28,241 bases of DNA from an uncultured bacterium (GCA_937139605.1 CAKZQG010000029.1:1-28241), one strand, 5' to 3'; numbered from the stretch's first letter, positions 7,889-17,041 are shown. A program made the numbers and translations. Notes: generated from the sequence alone by a model not told the origin.

Positions 7889-9037
7889 ATGAATATAATT
7901 AATAATATTTATAATAAAGTAGAAAATTATATAGGATATTCTAATAGCAATATAATAAAAGACAAATCCCAAAATATAAGTGACTCATTTTTACCTACTA
8001 ATACTATAAGTTATTATAAACCCATAGAATTAACTAATCAAAAAAATAAATTACCGCATAACTTATTTAGAATAGATGTTATAAAAGATGTTTTAAAAAC
8101 AGATGAAGTATGGAAAATGGGAATAACAGGTAAAGGAGTAACAGTAGCGGTAATAGATACTGGGATTTATCCACACCCCGATGTAAAAGATAGAATAATA
8201 GAGTTTGTAGATTTTGTTAATAATAAAAATGGGGTAGAAAATGCATATGATGATAACGGGCACGGCACACATTGTGCAGGTTTAGTAGGTGGGAATGGTT
8301 CTAAAGCTAATGGAAATTATAAAGGCCCAGCCTTTGAAGCTAATTTAATAGGAATTAAAGTACTAGATAAACAAGGTAGTGGATCACTATCTAATATAAT
8401 CCGTGGGATCTATTGGTGCATTAAAAATAAAGATAAATACAATATAAAAGTGATTTCAATGTCTTTAGGAGCAACGTCTGCAATAAAAGAGCAAGACGAT
8501 ATAATAGCAAAAGCAGTAGAAGATGCAGAAAAAGCAGGAATAACAGTAGTAATAGCAGCAGGCAATAGTGGCCCATTAAAAGAAACTATTGGAACCCCTG
8601 GGATCTCAGAACATGCAATAACTGTTGGAGCTTATGATGATAAAAATACTATAACCTTAAATGACGATACCCCTGCATTCTTTACTTCAAAAGGGCCAAC
8701 ACCCGTAGATAAAAAAGATAAACCAGATATATCTTCTCCTGGCGTTGAAGTAGTTTCTTTAAGATCTCCTAATTCTACCATAGATAAAGAACCTGTTATA
8801 CATTATGGAGATTACTATACCTTATTATCAGGTACATCAATGGCAACACCTATAGTTGCAGGCGTAGTAGCTTTAATACTTCAAGCTAATCCAAACTTAA
8901 CCCCAGCTCAAATAAAACAAATAATAAAAGAAACAGCTACCCCAGTAAAAGATGCTTCAAAATATTCAGTAGGTGCAGGATTAATTAACCCCGTCGAAGC
9001 TGTTAAAAAAGCTCTAGAACTTAAAAATAAAACCTAA
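7889..9037 (+). CDS. subtilisin-like serine protease, probably intracellular
   Basis: A 382-residue S8 family endopeptidase. The catalytic triad is clear: Asp90 in AVIDTGI, His125 in NGHGTHCAG and Ser317 in LSGTSMATP, with the oxyanion Asn226 in AAGNSG. There is no signal peptide and no membrane segment, so the enzyme should act in the cytoplasm, as Bacillus intracellular subtilisins do. The first ~70 residues are asparagine-rich and do not resemble an I9 propeptide, though the stretch near 55-70 (LPHNLFRIDVI) might be a short inhibitory extension. The gene stands alone on the plus strand and converges with the phosphoesterase gene 1 base away. A separate I9-like protein is encoded at 21796-22056 and could regulate it. 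Confidence 0.95.
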   Translation: MNIINNIYNKVENYIGYSNSNIIKDKSQNISDSFLPTNTISYYKPIELTNQKNKLPHNLFRIDVIKDVLKTDEVWKMGITGKGVTVAVIDTGIYPHPDVKDRIIEFVDFVNNKNGVENAYDDNGHGTHCAGLVGGNGSKANGNYKGPAFEANLIGIKVLDKQGSGSLSNIIRGIYWCIKNKDKYNIKVISMSLGATSAIKEQDDIIAKAVEDAEKAGITVVIAAGNSGPLKETIGTPGISEHAITVGAYDDKNTITLNDDTPAFFTSKGPTPVDKKDKPDISSPGVEVVSLRSPNSTIDKEPVIHYGDYYTLLSGTSMATPIVAGVVALILQANPNLTPAQIKQIIKETATPVKDASKYSVGAGLINPVEAVKKALELKNKT

Positions 9038-9038
9038 T

Positions 9039-9809
9039 TTATAAATTTATTCTATCAATAAGCACAGTATCTAATAAAAAAGAATTTTTGTTATTACTAA
9101 AAATAAGTTCCAATTTAGTAATTTTCTTTAAATAAGGTTCAGTATGAACAATAGGTACAAAAGAATTATCAAAAAACTCCTTATGATCATGCCCTCCTAA
9201 GATTATAAATTTATTTAAAATATGCGAATAATTTTTTTGTAAAAATTCAGCTAATTTCATATCATCAGCTAACCCCAAATGAGATAAAATTAAAAATAAA
9301 TCAGAAATTTTATAATAATCTTTAATAATATAACTAACGGAATCAAAATAATTAGAAAACCTAAAACCAGTGATGAGTTCCCAGAAATGTTTTTCAGGAT
9401 ACTGTGGCTTAGTTAATCCAATTAAACAAATTTTAATCCCATTAAACTCTAAATATAATTTTTTTTTTATTTTCTGATTATTTTTTTTAAATCTCAAATC
9501 AATTAAATTAGCAGCCAATAGATAAGTATTAACTTTTTTTAACCTATTGTAAAATATAGATCTAAAGTAATTAAATTCCCTATTACCGATAGCAATAGCA
9601 GTGTAATTAAGTTCATTAATTTTTTTAATAACAGGCTCAAAAGGAGAAAATATAATATTTCCACCTAATAACATATCCCCACTATCAACTAACAAAAAAT
9701 CAGTATCACAATTGCTTAGTAAATTCTTTATTTTTTCTAATTTCTCATTATTAAGTTTACTATGAATATCAGTAGTATGGAATATAGTTAATACTTTTTT
9801 AGTTTGCAT
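9039..9809 (-). CDS. calcineurin-like phosphoesterase with altered catalytic dyad
   Basis: A 256-residue metallophosphoesterase resembling the catalytic domain of 5'-nucleotidases (UshA family), without signal peptide or the C-terminal substrate domain. Metal-ligand motifs are present: DIH (14-16), DSGD (42-45), GN (75-76), SH (H177) and GGHDH (H207, H209). The GNHEFD signature, whose His and second Asp form the UshA catalytic dyad, reads GNREFN here, so both dyad residues are replaced (Arg77, Asn80). It may still bind metals but hydrolyse differently, slowly or not at all. No clear ribosome site precedes ATG 9809. It is 25 bases after the 107-residue gene and ends against the convergent subtilase gene. 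Confidence 0.82.
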   Translation of the reverse strand: MQTKKVLTIFHTTDIHSKLNNEKLEKIKNLLSNCDTDFLLVDSGDMLLGGNIIFSPFEPVIKKINELNYTAIAIGNREFNYFRSIFYNRLKKVNTYLLAANLIDLRFKKNNQKIKKKLYLEFNGIKICLIGLTKPQYPEKHFWELITGFRFSNYFDSVSYIIKDYYKISDLFLILSHLGLADDMKLAEFLQKNYSHILNKFIILGGHDHKEFFDNSFVPIVHTEPYLKKITKLELIFSNNKNSFLLDTVLIDRINL

Positions 9810-9834
9810 TTTTTTAGGTATATAACTGAGCTTT

Positions 9835-10158
9835 TTAAGAATACCACCACCAATGATGCTTAGGATACTTTGATCTATAATTATTAATATTACCTATTAA
9901 CCTTTTAATATCCTGAAAAAGATCTAACATATTATTATCAATTTCTTCTAAAGTAGGCATTAATTCTTTAAATTCATTATAAATACTATAAGGAATAATC
10001 TCTTTATTTTCTTCAAAATAGTCAATTACATCTTGTAATTCACTTCTATATTGAAAAATTAAAGGAGCTCTAAATTTATCTAATTTCTCATTTAGTAATT
10101 TTTTATAATCTTCTAAGATTTCTTTAAAAAATTCTAATATCTCAATATATTTTTGCAT
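9835..10158 (-). CDS. small helical protein of unknown function
   Basis: A 107-residue acidic, lysine- and glutamate-rich protein that should be almost entirely helical: a long amphipathic helix over residues 1-30, another near 38-55 and a third over 70-95. It ends in an unusual aromatic tail (KHHWWWYS). No signal peptide or membrane segment. I do not recognise the family. It is placed between the prenyl synthase (25 bases upstream) and the phosphoesterase (25 bases downstream), so it is probably co-transcribed with them. Codon use matches its neighbours, which supports a real gene despite the weak ribosome site. Confidence 0.6.
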   Translation of the reverse strand: MQKYIEILEFFKEILEDYKKLLNEKLDKFRAPLIFQYRSELQDVIDYFEENKEIIPYSIYNEFKELMPTLEEIDNNMLDLFQDIKRLIGNINNYRSKYPKHHWWWYS

Positions 10159-10183
10159 AACATCAATAGTTTTTAATTAATTT

Positions 10184-11065
10184 TTAATTAATTCTAAAAT
10201 AAATAAAATCTAAAATATCTTGTAAATCTTGAAAATTTTGAAAATTTTTAATGGAATTAAGAGCTTTAAGATAATGAAAATCAATTAATTTTTTTAAATC
10301 ATTTTTAGGTAATAAATTATACACTCCATCTTTATCTAAGTAATCATCAGTATATTGAAAAAGATATCCTAAATTAAAGCCATATTTTATTAAAGAATAC
10401 TTAATAGAATACTCAGGATTAAGTAAAACTAATGGTATCTCAATAGATAGTAAAATCAAGCCAGCAGTTTTATAATAATTAATTAATTTTATATTTTCAA
10501 AAGTATTTGGAATTAATTTTTTCTGATATTTTATATCTAAGTATTGGCCAGTAATAAGAAAATCTTGACCAATATAATAAGAAAATCTATTTATAAGTTT
10601 AATAATATTAGCATAATCAAAGGACTTTAGTTTTTTATAATCTGTTAGAACTTGAAAAGCTAAAGTTAATAATAAATCACCAATAAGAATAGCTTCTGCT
10701 TCTCCATATTTTTTATGAACAGTTAATATACCTCTTCTATAAGAAGTATTATCCATAGCAGGTAAATCGTCATGAACTAAAGAATAATTATGAACTAACT
10801 CAATAGCTAAAGCAAAAGGTAAAAAATCATCTAAATTATTGTTAAATTTTAATTTTGAATTCTTAAGAACAAAATTAGCGGTTTGATAAAGTAAATAAGG
10901 TCTAAAAAATTTTCCACTATTAACTAATGGATATAAAACCCCTTCTATTAATTCCTCATAAAATATAGCATCTTTTTTATTTAGTAATTTCTTTACTTGA
11001 ATTTCAATATATTCTTTAAATAAATTATTAAATTCAATCCAAGTAGAAGTATTTATAATTTCCAT
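10184..11065 (-). CDS. polyprenyl (farnesyl/geranylgeranyl) diphosphate synthase
   Basis: A 293-residue trans-isoprenyl diphosphate synthase that joins isopentenyl diphosphate to an allylic diphosphate. The first Asp-rich motif is VHDDLPAMD near residues 97-105, followed by RRG and GEAEAILIGDLL. The second Asp-rich motif reads DDYLD near 240, in place of the more usual DDILD. The length and the DDLPAMD motif fit the short-chain IspA group (C15-C20). ATG 11065 follows AAAGGGG. It is 34 bases downstream of the cobalamin adenosyltransferase-like gene. Product chain length is inferred, not shown. Confidence 0.9.
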   Translation of the reverse strand: MEIINTSTWIEFNNLFKEYIEIQVKKLLNKKDAIFYEELIEGVLYPLVNSGKFFRPYLLYQTANFVLKNSKLKFNNNLDDFLPFALAIELVHNYSLVHDDLPAMDNTSYRRGILTVHKKYGEAEAILIGDLLLTLAFQVLTDYKKLKSFDYANIIKLINRFSYYIGQDFLITGQYLDIKYQKKLIPNTFENIKLINYYKTAGLILLSIEIPLVLLNPEYSIKYSLIKYGFNLGYLFQYTDDYLDKDGVYNLLPKNDLKKLIDFHYLKALNSIKNFQNFQDLQDILDFIYFRIN

Positions 11066-11099
11066 AATTATACCCCTTTTGTTAAGTTAATTTTTATTA

Positions 11100-11741
11100 C
11101 TAGAATTTTTCAAAAAAATCTTTAAATAATTGTTTTTCTTTATGGTTTTTTAATAATTTAATGTCATTATTTATTAAAGTTTCAAGATATAAAGCTATAG
11201 CAAAAAATAAATCCGATAGTCTATTTATAAAAGAAAGAATATTTTTATTAATATCATAATGGTTAAGGCAATCTATTATTTTTACTTCAGCTTCTCTAGT
11301 TAATGTTCTTAAATAATGTAACATAGAAGATAATACATTATTAGAAGGAATTACAAAACTATCTATTTTATTAGATTTTTCTAAGATTTTATCAATGATT
11401 TTTTCTAAATTTTTAACATCATTTTCCGTTATTCTTTTTATTTTAAATTTATTCAATTGCTTATCATTTAAATTAGTAGAAGCTAAATCAGTAGATAAAT
11501 TAAATAAAATTAATTGAATATCATTTAATAATTCCATTATAATATTGATTTTTTTTAATTTGTACTTATTTTTAATAATATAAGAATAAAATTCTTTATA
11601 AAAAGATATAATAAATCCTAAAAAAGCTATAAGTTTATCAACATTGCCATAAGCAACAATTAATTTATCATTTTTATCAACGATTTCCCCACTTATTAAT
11701 TTAGTTTTCCCTTTATCTCCAAAACAGGTATAAATTTTCAT
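11100..11741 (-). CDS. divergent PduO-type cob(I)alamin adenosyltransferase-like protein
   Basis: A 213-residue helical-bundle protein matching the PduO/MMAB family, which makes adenosylcobalamin from ATP and cob(I)alamin. Family landmarks are IYTCFGDKGKTKLISG at the N-terminus, YGNVDKLIAFLG near 31-42, DIQLILFNLSTDLAS near 74-88, FVIPSN near 129-134, LRTLTREAE near 144-152 and NRLSDLFFAIA. Several normally conserved positions differ: DELN is DKLI, VPGG is IPSN, and the active-site RRAER is REAEV (E150, V153). It may be a weak enzyme or a cobalamin-binding relative. ATG 11741 follows AAGGA. No cobalamin-dependent enzyme is encoded nearby. Confidence 0.75.
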   Translation of the reverse strand: MKIYTCFGDKGKTKLISGEIVDKNDKLIVAYGNVDKLIAFLGFIISFYKEFYSYIIKNKYKLKKINIIMELLNDIQLILFNLSTDLASTNLNDKQLNKFKIKRITENDVKNLEKIIDKILEKSNKIDSFVIPSNNVLSSMLHYLRTLTREAEVKIIDCLNHYDINKNILSFINRLSDLFFAIALYLETLINNDIKLLKNHKEKQLFKDFFEKF

Positions 11742-11771
11742 ATTAAATCCTTATTTTTGTTTTATTTTTTA

Positions 11772-12911
11772 TTAATCCTTATTAAAATCTATGATAGAAT
11801 TAAGATACTCTATATATTTAGCTTTAACTAGTTCAGGTTCAGTAATTTTAGCATTCTTACCAAATGAAGACAACCACATAAATAAATTATTTAAATTAGA
11901 TACCTCTAAAGTTAAGATAATTTTAGAATTCATAGTTTCATTATTTATTATTTCTAGGTGCTGAGAAGGATGCCAAACTTTTAAAATATCATATATAAAA
12001 ATATTATTAAATTCTATCTTAACTTTATACTTAGTTAATGGTTTAAAATAAAAAGCTAATTCAGGTAAAGCGTCTTCTATAAAACTATCTATACTGTAAT
12101 CTATAATCTTACCTGTGTAAAATATTTCTTTAATATCACTAACCTTTATAAAATCAATTTTATATAGATTATTTTCAAAATTTTTTTTTATACCTTCAGA
12201 ACTAGTTAAATTTTTATCTAGCAAATCACTACTAACAGTTAATACTTTTTTAATTTCATCTTGAATTTTTTCTTCTATTCTTTCTTCATTTTGTTGAAGA
12301 TTATTTACATCTAAATTATCAGAAAATTCAAAAGAAGCGTAGATTAAAAACCATTCTCCCTTAAGAAAAGCTAAATACAATGGAATTAAATTAATATAAG
12401 TGACAATACCAAAATAATTTACTAAAACCCTTAGCTCTTTTTTGTTAGTTATAGCATCTCTAATTTTAGTAAAAATATTAAAATCAATGGGAACATCAGT
12501 AAATAATATATCTTTCCTAAAGTCCTTTACATATTCACCTAATATGTAACTTTTATTGGCAATTTTTTGAGAATATTTTTTATTATTAGTAATAAAATAA
12601 TAAAATAATAGTGATTTTCTTTTTATTTTTAGATCTTGTGAATAAGAAATAGCAGAACATAAAATATACAATAAAATATCTTCTAGTTCAATTGAATTTT
12701 CATTTAATAAATTAAGTATTTCTCTATCAGCTAATATATACTTTTTTGTTTTCTTATCATATATAAAATTAATACCAAATTGCTGACTTAAGGTATTAAC
12801 GATTCTCTTAATAACATTAGGAGATACATTTAATTCCTCTGCAATCCCTTTAATTGTAAAAGAATTTTTTTGTAGGATATATGGAATTAAATTAATGTAA
12901 TTGTTAATCAA
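11772..12911 (-). CDS. WYL-domain transcriptional regulator
   Basis: A 379-residue DNA-binding regulator of the DeoR/PafC-like WYL group. A helix-turn-helix lies at about residues 17-45 (TIKGIAEELNVSPNVIKRIVNTL). The middle contains a WYL-type domain near 160-270 (NYFGIVTYINLIPLYLAFLKGEWFLIYAS), which binds ligands or nucleic acid ends. A WCX-like C-terminal segment near 300-375 completes the usual layout. The start is TTG 12911, placed 7 bases after GGGAGGG, which is convincing. It follows the histidine kinase gene by 61 bases. Its targets are unknown; PafBC relatives respond to DNA damage, but nothing here proves that role. Confidence 0.8.
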   Translation of the reverse strand: MINNYINLIPYILQKNSFTIKGIAEELNVSPNVIKRIVNTLSQQFGINFIYDKKTKKYILADREILNLLNENSIELEDILLYILCSAISYSQDLKIKRKSLLFYYFITNNKKYSQKIANKSYILGEYVKDFRKDILFTDVPIDFNIFTKIRDAITNKKELRVLVNYFGIVTYINLIPLYLAFLKGEWFLIYASFEFSDNLDVNNLQQNEERIEEKIQDEIKKVLTVSSDLLDKNLTSSEGIKKNFENNLYKIDFIKVSDIKEIFYTGKIIDYSIDSFIEDALPELAFYFKPLTKYKVKIEFNNIFIYDILKVWHPSQHLEIINNETMNSKIILTLEVSNLNNLFMWLSSFGKNAKITEPELVKAKYIEYLNSIIDFNKD

Positions 12912-12972
12912 TTTTTTTCCCTCCCGAATAAATTAGTTATATTTTAAGTTTTTAGTATATAATATAATAAAA

Positions 12973-14013
12973 TTAGAATTTACTATTAGATTTTTTTAGT
13001 TTAAAAGGAATAAAAATAATAACATTGGTTCCACGATTTTCTTTGCTTTTAATAATAATTTTACCTTTATGAGAGTCAATAATTTTCTTAACTAAAAATA
13101 AACCTACTCCAAGACCATATACATTCCTATTAAGCTCATTATTAGTTCTATTAAATAAATAAAATATATCATTAATTATTTCTTTTTTAATTCCAAGCCC
13201 ATTATCTTTAACTTGAATATAAAACCCTTTTTTGTCTTTATAAGCTTTGACAATAATTTTATCTTTTCCATATTTATAAGCATTTTCTAAAATTTCTTGA
13301 AAAGCATACCTTATCTTTTCAAAATCAGCAATTATCTCATCATCATCATTTAACTCCAATTCTAAAATCAATTTAATATTTTTATTAGTAATTTTAGGTT
13401 TAAATTTGGATATAACAAATTCAATTAGCTTCTTTAAAGAGAATACGTCATCTTTTATTAAAACGTTATCAGAAATAAATTTAGAAACTTCTATCAATTC
13501 CCCTATCAATTCTTCTAATCTATATGTATTAGAAAGTATAGTTTCCAAAGTATTATAAAGATTTTCTGTATCTTTAGATTTCAATAAGTATTGTACATAA
13601 CCTTTAATTATAGTTAAAGGAGTTTTTAATTCATGAGATAAAGTATTTAAAATAGAGTTCCTAAAAAATTCATCTCTTATAAAACTATCGTTAATTAATA
13701 TAAAATAATATTCATTTGATATCCTAAAAATTAAAAACTCAAAATCTAATTCTTTATTATAAAACTCAAGTCTTATCTTTTTGTTTATAAAATAAAGCTC
13801 TTCCAAATCAATTTTAATTAATTCAGTATATAAATTTTTAACAGCACTTATAATCCTATCATTAAAATTAGTTGGAAGAAATGAACTATTAACAAAATTA
13901 TTAAAATATTTTAGCTCGTTATTATTTACTACTAAATAAAACTTATTTATATTTTTCAAAAAATCACTTATTAAAGTTATATTATAATTTATATCAACTT
14001 GTTTTTTATCCAT
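12973..14013 (-). CDS. soluble sensor histidine kinase
   Basis: About 346 residues. The C-terminal ~225 residues hold a full HisKA/HATPase core: phospho-acceptor His in SHELKTPL (about residue 127), N box ENAYKYG, G1 box DNGLGI, F box FYLF and G2 box GLGVGLFLV. The first ~115 residues have PAS-like alternation of strands and helices but no recognised family match, and there is no membrane segment, so it senses an internal signal. No response regulator gene is in the window. The upstream LpxB-like gene stops at 14020-14022. TTG 14019 abuts that stop and ATG 14013 is 6 bases on; I prefer ATG, although the ribosome site is weak for both. Confidence 0.88.
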   Translation of the reverse strand: MDKKQVDINYNITLISDFLKNINKFYLVVNNNELKYFNNFVNSSFLPTNFNDRIISAVKNLYTELIKIDLEELYFINKKIRLEFYNKELDFEFLIFRISNEYYFILINDSFIRDEFFRNSILNTLSHELKTPLTIIKGYVQYLLKSKDTENLYNTLETILSNTYRLEELIGELIEVSKFISDNVLIKDDVFSLKKLIEFVISKFKPKITNKNIKLILELELNDDDEIIADFEKIRYAFQEILENAYKYGKDKIIVKAYKDKKGFYIQVKDNGLGIKKEIINDIFYLFNRTNNELNRNVYGLGVGLFLVKKIIDSHKGKIIIKSKENRGTNVIIFIPFKLKKSNSKF

Positions 14014-14019
14014 ATACAA

Positions 14020-15279
14020 TCATTTACTTTCAATTACATTTAAAATGAAATCCACTATTTTATTTAAGGATCTAGAGGGATAATAATTTTTTAAAAGATT
14101 ATTAAAAATTTCTATCTTAAGGTTATAATATTCTATGTTATTATAAACTTTAAATAACTTTTGTTTAAGATTATTTAAATTATATTCATCTTGTATTAAT
14201 TCTTCTACTAAAATATAATCATTTTTTGAATTTGATGGTAAATTAGATATTAATTCATTTTTAAATTCATATTCAATTAACAAATTTGGAATAGAAATAT
14301 ATTTTATTTTTATATTTTTAAATAACTTAAAGGTTAATTCACTTATTTTAAAAACTTTATAATAAGCTATAGTAGGTAAATTATTTAAAATATTTTCAAA
14401 TACAATAGTTCCCGATTTACTTAAAGCTAATAAACTATTCCCATAAATATCCATATTACTCTTTATTATTTCTAATTTTATATTATTTATTTTCTCCTTA
14501 TTTCCTTTTTTTAAAATACCCCTTACAACTTTATTGAATATATGTTCATCAGAATAACTATATTCTAAAAAATCCGATATTAAAAATTTATCAAAAGTAT
14601 AATATACATCTGGATCCTTAATAATATTAAAAGCATCTTTAGAAATGAATAGTATTTCAAATTTCCTACTACCAGGAAATATCGCCAAATTCTTATTATT
14701 TTTTTTTATTGGTTTGTTATTATCAAAAAAGCTAATAATATCTAATAAAGGATGCCCAAAAAAATAAGATTTACTCTTATTATATAATTCCAAATTAAAT
14801 CTAAAAGGTAAAATAATATAATCACAAGTATCCTCAATAAACCTATGAATAGTATCTCTCTTATTTAGCCAAGTTTTGGGCGGGATTAAATAAAATATAA
14901 TAGGATTATAAAAACTTTTTAAGTATTTTATTAATCTTACATTTAGAAAAGGAGCATCTATTAATAAAACAAATTTAGGTCTCTCTTTTTTTAAAATTTT
15001 TTTTAATTTTAAATATTCTATATAAGCAAATGGAACATAATTTAGATTTTCAAAAAAACCAACAGAACTATATTTTATTGAGTCAGCTAAAAACTTTACC
15101 CTACTGCAAGATTCTCTTTTATTAATATTATTAGCTAATTGCTTTAATTTATTACCACCTACAGCTAATACCTCTATATCTGTGTTTTTTTCAATTAGCT
15201 CATTAATAATAAAATAAGCATATTTTTCAGCTGATAAATCCGCTACTGATATTAATAACTTATTATTAAATTTATCCAT
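14020..15279 (-). CDS. LpxB-like lipid A disaccharide synthase homologue
   Basis: A 419-residue GT19-type glycosyltransferase relative. LpxB joins UDP-diacylglucosamine and lipid X to form the lipid A disaccharide at the inner membrane. Recognisable blocks are LIDAPFLNVRL, a YLIPPKTW block (family: YVSPSVWAW), PFRFNLELY, FGHPLLD, FPGSRKFEI and the donor-site block ALSKSGTIVFENILNNLPTIAYYKV. The N-terminal AGExSGD glycine loop is replaced by VADLSAEK, so the acceptor side is unusual. Its ATG overlaps the stop of the coiled-coil gene by one base (TAATG), showing translational coupling. No other lpx gene is visible. It could be a true but divergent LpxB or a related enzyme. Confidence 0.75.
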   Translation of the reverse strand: MDKFNNKLLISVADLSAEKYAYFIINELIEKNTDIEVLAVGGNKLKQLANNINKRESCSRVKFLADSIKYSSVGFFENLNYVPFAYIEYLKLKKILKKERPKFVLLIDAPFLNVRLIKYLKSFYNPIIFYLIPPKTWLNKRDTIHRFIEDTCDYIILPFRFNLELYNKSKSYFFGHPLLDIISFFDNNKPIKKNNKNLAIFPGSRKFEILFISKDAFNIIKDPDVYYTFDKFLISDFLEYSYSDEHIFNKVVRGILKKGNKEKINNIKLEIIKSNMDIYGNSLLALSKSGTIVFENILNNLPTIAYYKVFKISELTFKLFKNIKIKYISIPNLLIEYEFKNELISNLPSNSKNDYILVEELIQDEYNLNNLKQKLFKVYNNIEYYNLKIEIFNNLLKNYYPSRSLNKIVDFILNVIESK

Positions 15280-16856
15280 TAAATCTGATAATAATCTTGT
15301 TTTATTTGTTTAGTTTTATGAATAATTTTCTTTTTATTTTGAATTTGCATGGAATATAATTCTTTTACCTCTATTGGTAATTTACTAAACTGAGTATATA
15401 TAATATCTAAATTATTAAGATCATCTTCTGGATTTAAAATCTTTTCAGGTTCTAAATAAATATTATTTTCTTTTAAATAATTTAATACTTTCTGATAATC
15501 TTTACACCAATTCTTAACTAATTCAATATCCCTTTGTTTTTCTGTATCACTTACTATATAATTATCTTCTATTATTCTAATAAACTTAGCAGCTAATTTA
15601 TCTTTAACTATTCTTAACATTATCTTGTATTCTACTCCTAAAGGAGAATCTAAAAATATGATGCCATCTGATGTAGTAACTAAAATATTATAACCTAAAT
15701 CATTTAAAGATTCTACCAAATTACCCATCATTTCTTGTTTTACTTTCTCTTTATAAATAAATTCATAAATATTATCCATAAGATAATTATATTTATTATC
15801 AAATTCTTCAATAGTATTTTCATTAATAGTGTCAGATCTAATTAAAAAGTTAATTTCATTAATTAAATTATTTATTTTATCTACGATACTTTTTTCTAAA
15901 TTGCTTTTACCATTTATTATATCATTAAGTTTATTTAACTTATTATTTAAATCAATATGAAAAATATTAATTTTAATTAATTTTTTTATTTCTAAATAAA
16001 TAAATTCTAAATTTTTATAGAATAATTCTAATTCATTTAGATATTTTATATTTTTATTTATTTCGTTATTGCTTATAGAATTTAATTTACCTATTAATTC
16101 TTCTTTATTTTTATTTAATTCTTCTAATTTAGTTTTTATATTTTCTTTTAAAGAAATATTAACAAAATCAAGTGAGTTAAAAGAATCTTTTAGGATATCT
16201 ATCTTTTTTACTAAATTAATAATTTTAAATGAAAGTTTTTCAAAATTTTTAGATAGTTTATTTAAAGTTTTAGCATCAATTTTTAGGTTATCTTTATTAC
16301 TCTTATTAACATTACTAATTTTGTTTTGAATATCTTCCTTTATTTTATTAAAATATGAATCTATCTGTTTATTATATATCTCTTTCTTTTTTATTTCATT
16401 TTCAAGATAATTTAAAGAATTAGAGAAATTAATATTATTTCTTTTTGAGAAAGTAAGAATGTAGTTATAAACTACATCTTGATTTTCAGTAAATACTAGT
16501 TCTTTTAAGTCATTTATAAATTTATCAAAAGTTTTAAATAAATTATTTATTGAAATTTCTTGTTGCTTAATCCAATTATCATGATAATTATTAATAGCTT
16601 CTATTTGATTTCTAGTAAGCTGATAACTCTTATGTACTAATTCAATATTATATTCCTTTAATATTTGATTAATTAATAAATTAAAAGCATTTTGAATATC
16701 TGATTTTAAAAAATTCAATAAATTACCTGAAACATAATTTTCTATAGAACTTATAGAGCTAAAGAGCATATCAAGTTTTAATTGTCCAAGTTCCTTAAAA
16801 AATTTTCTATTACCATAATATATTGTATCCCAATTCCAAATTTCTAAGCTACTCAT
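15279..16856 (-). CDS. long coiled-coil protein with an unassigned C-terminal domain
   Basis: A 525-residue soluble protein that I do not recognise. Residues 1-130 are mixed helical with several Trp/Tyr. About 140-385 is a long, Lys/Asn/Glu-rich stretch with heptad-like hydrophobic spacing, consistent with one or more coiled coils. From about 385 to 480 a compact domain appears: LVESLNDLGYNIL, then strands around TSDGIIFLDSP and YKIMLRIVKDKLAAKFIRII, then a helix around VKNWCKDYQKVLNYLKENNI. The gene lies 38 bases after the displaced end of the HD-GYP gene and overlaps lpxB-like by one base, so they are translated together. Possible roles include a filament, scaffold or sensor, but none is proven. 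Confidence 0.7.
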   Translation of the reverse strand: MSSLEIWNWDTIYYGNRKFFKELGQLKLDMLFSSISSIENYVSGNLLNFLKSDIQNAFNLLINQILKEYNIELVHKSYQLTRNQIEAINNYHDNWIKQQEISINNLFKTFDKFINDLKELVFTENQDVVYNYILTFSKRNNINFSNSLNYLENEIKKKEIYNKQIDSYFNKIKEDIQNKISNVNKSNKDNLKIDAKTLNKLSKNFEKLSFKIINLVKKIDILKDSFNSLDFVNISLKENIKTKLEELNKNKEELIGKLNSISNNEINKNIKYLNELELFYKNLEFIYLEIKKLIKINIFHIDLNNKLNKLNDIINGKSNLEKSIVDKINNLINEINFLIRSDTINENTIEEFDNKYNYLMDNIYEFIYKEKVKQEMMGNLVESLNDLGYNILVTTSDGIIFLDSPLGVEYKIMLRIVKDKLAAKFIRIIEDNYIVSDTEKQRDIELVKNWCKDYQKVLNYLKENNIYLEPEKILNPEDDLNNLDIIYTQFSKLPIEVKELYSMQIQNKKKIIHKTKQIKQDYYQI

Positions 16857-16894
16857 AATTTATACTCATTATTTTCATTAATTATAGTAAAAAA

Positions 16895-17041
16895 TTATAG
16901 AAAAATTGATTTTAGAATAGATACATATTTTTGATCTAATCCTTTATCATTTTCCATAATAGAAAATACTTTATCTAAGGGCATAGCAGGTCTATAGGGT
17001 CTTTCACTTCTTAAAGCATCAAAAACATAAGCAATTGGAAT
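16895..17041 (-). pseudogene. displaced C-terminal coding fragment of the HD-GYP gene
   Basis: An open stretch of 48 codons in another frame from the main HD-GYP frame. It repeats the block VFDALRSER and then continues with PYRPAMPLDKVFSIMEN to a TAA at 16895. This is exactly what normally follows VFDALxS in HD-GYP domains (RPYRxAM...). It is therefore the authentic 3' end of the gene, thrown out of frame by the 65-bp insertion. It has no start of its own with a ribosome site and probably is not translated separately. Confidence 0.8.

Noticed and set aside
16069-16329. Plus-strand open frame of 86 codons with repeated Leu/Phe/Ile
   Set aside because: Its hydrophobic composition arises from reading the Lys/Asn/Glu-rich coiled-coil gene backwards.
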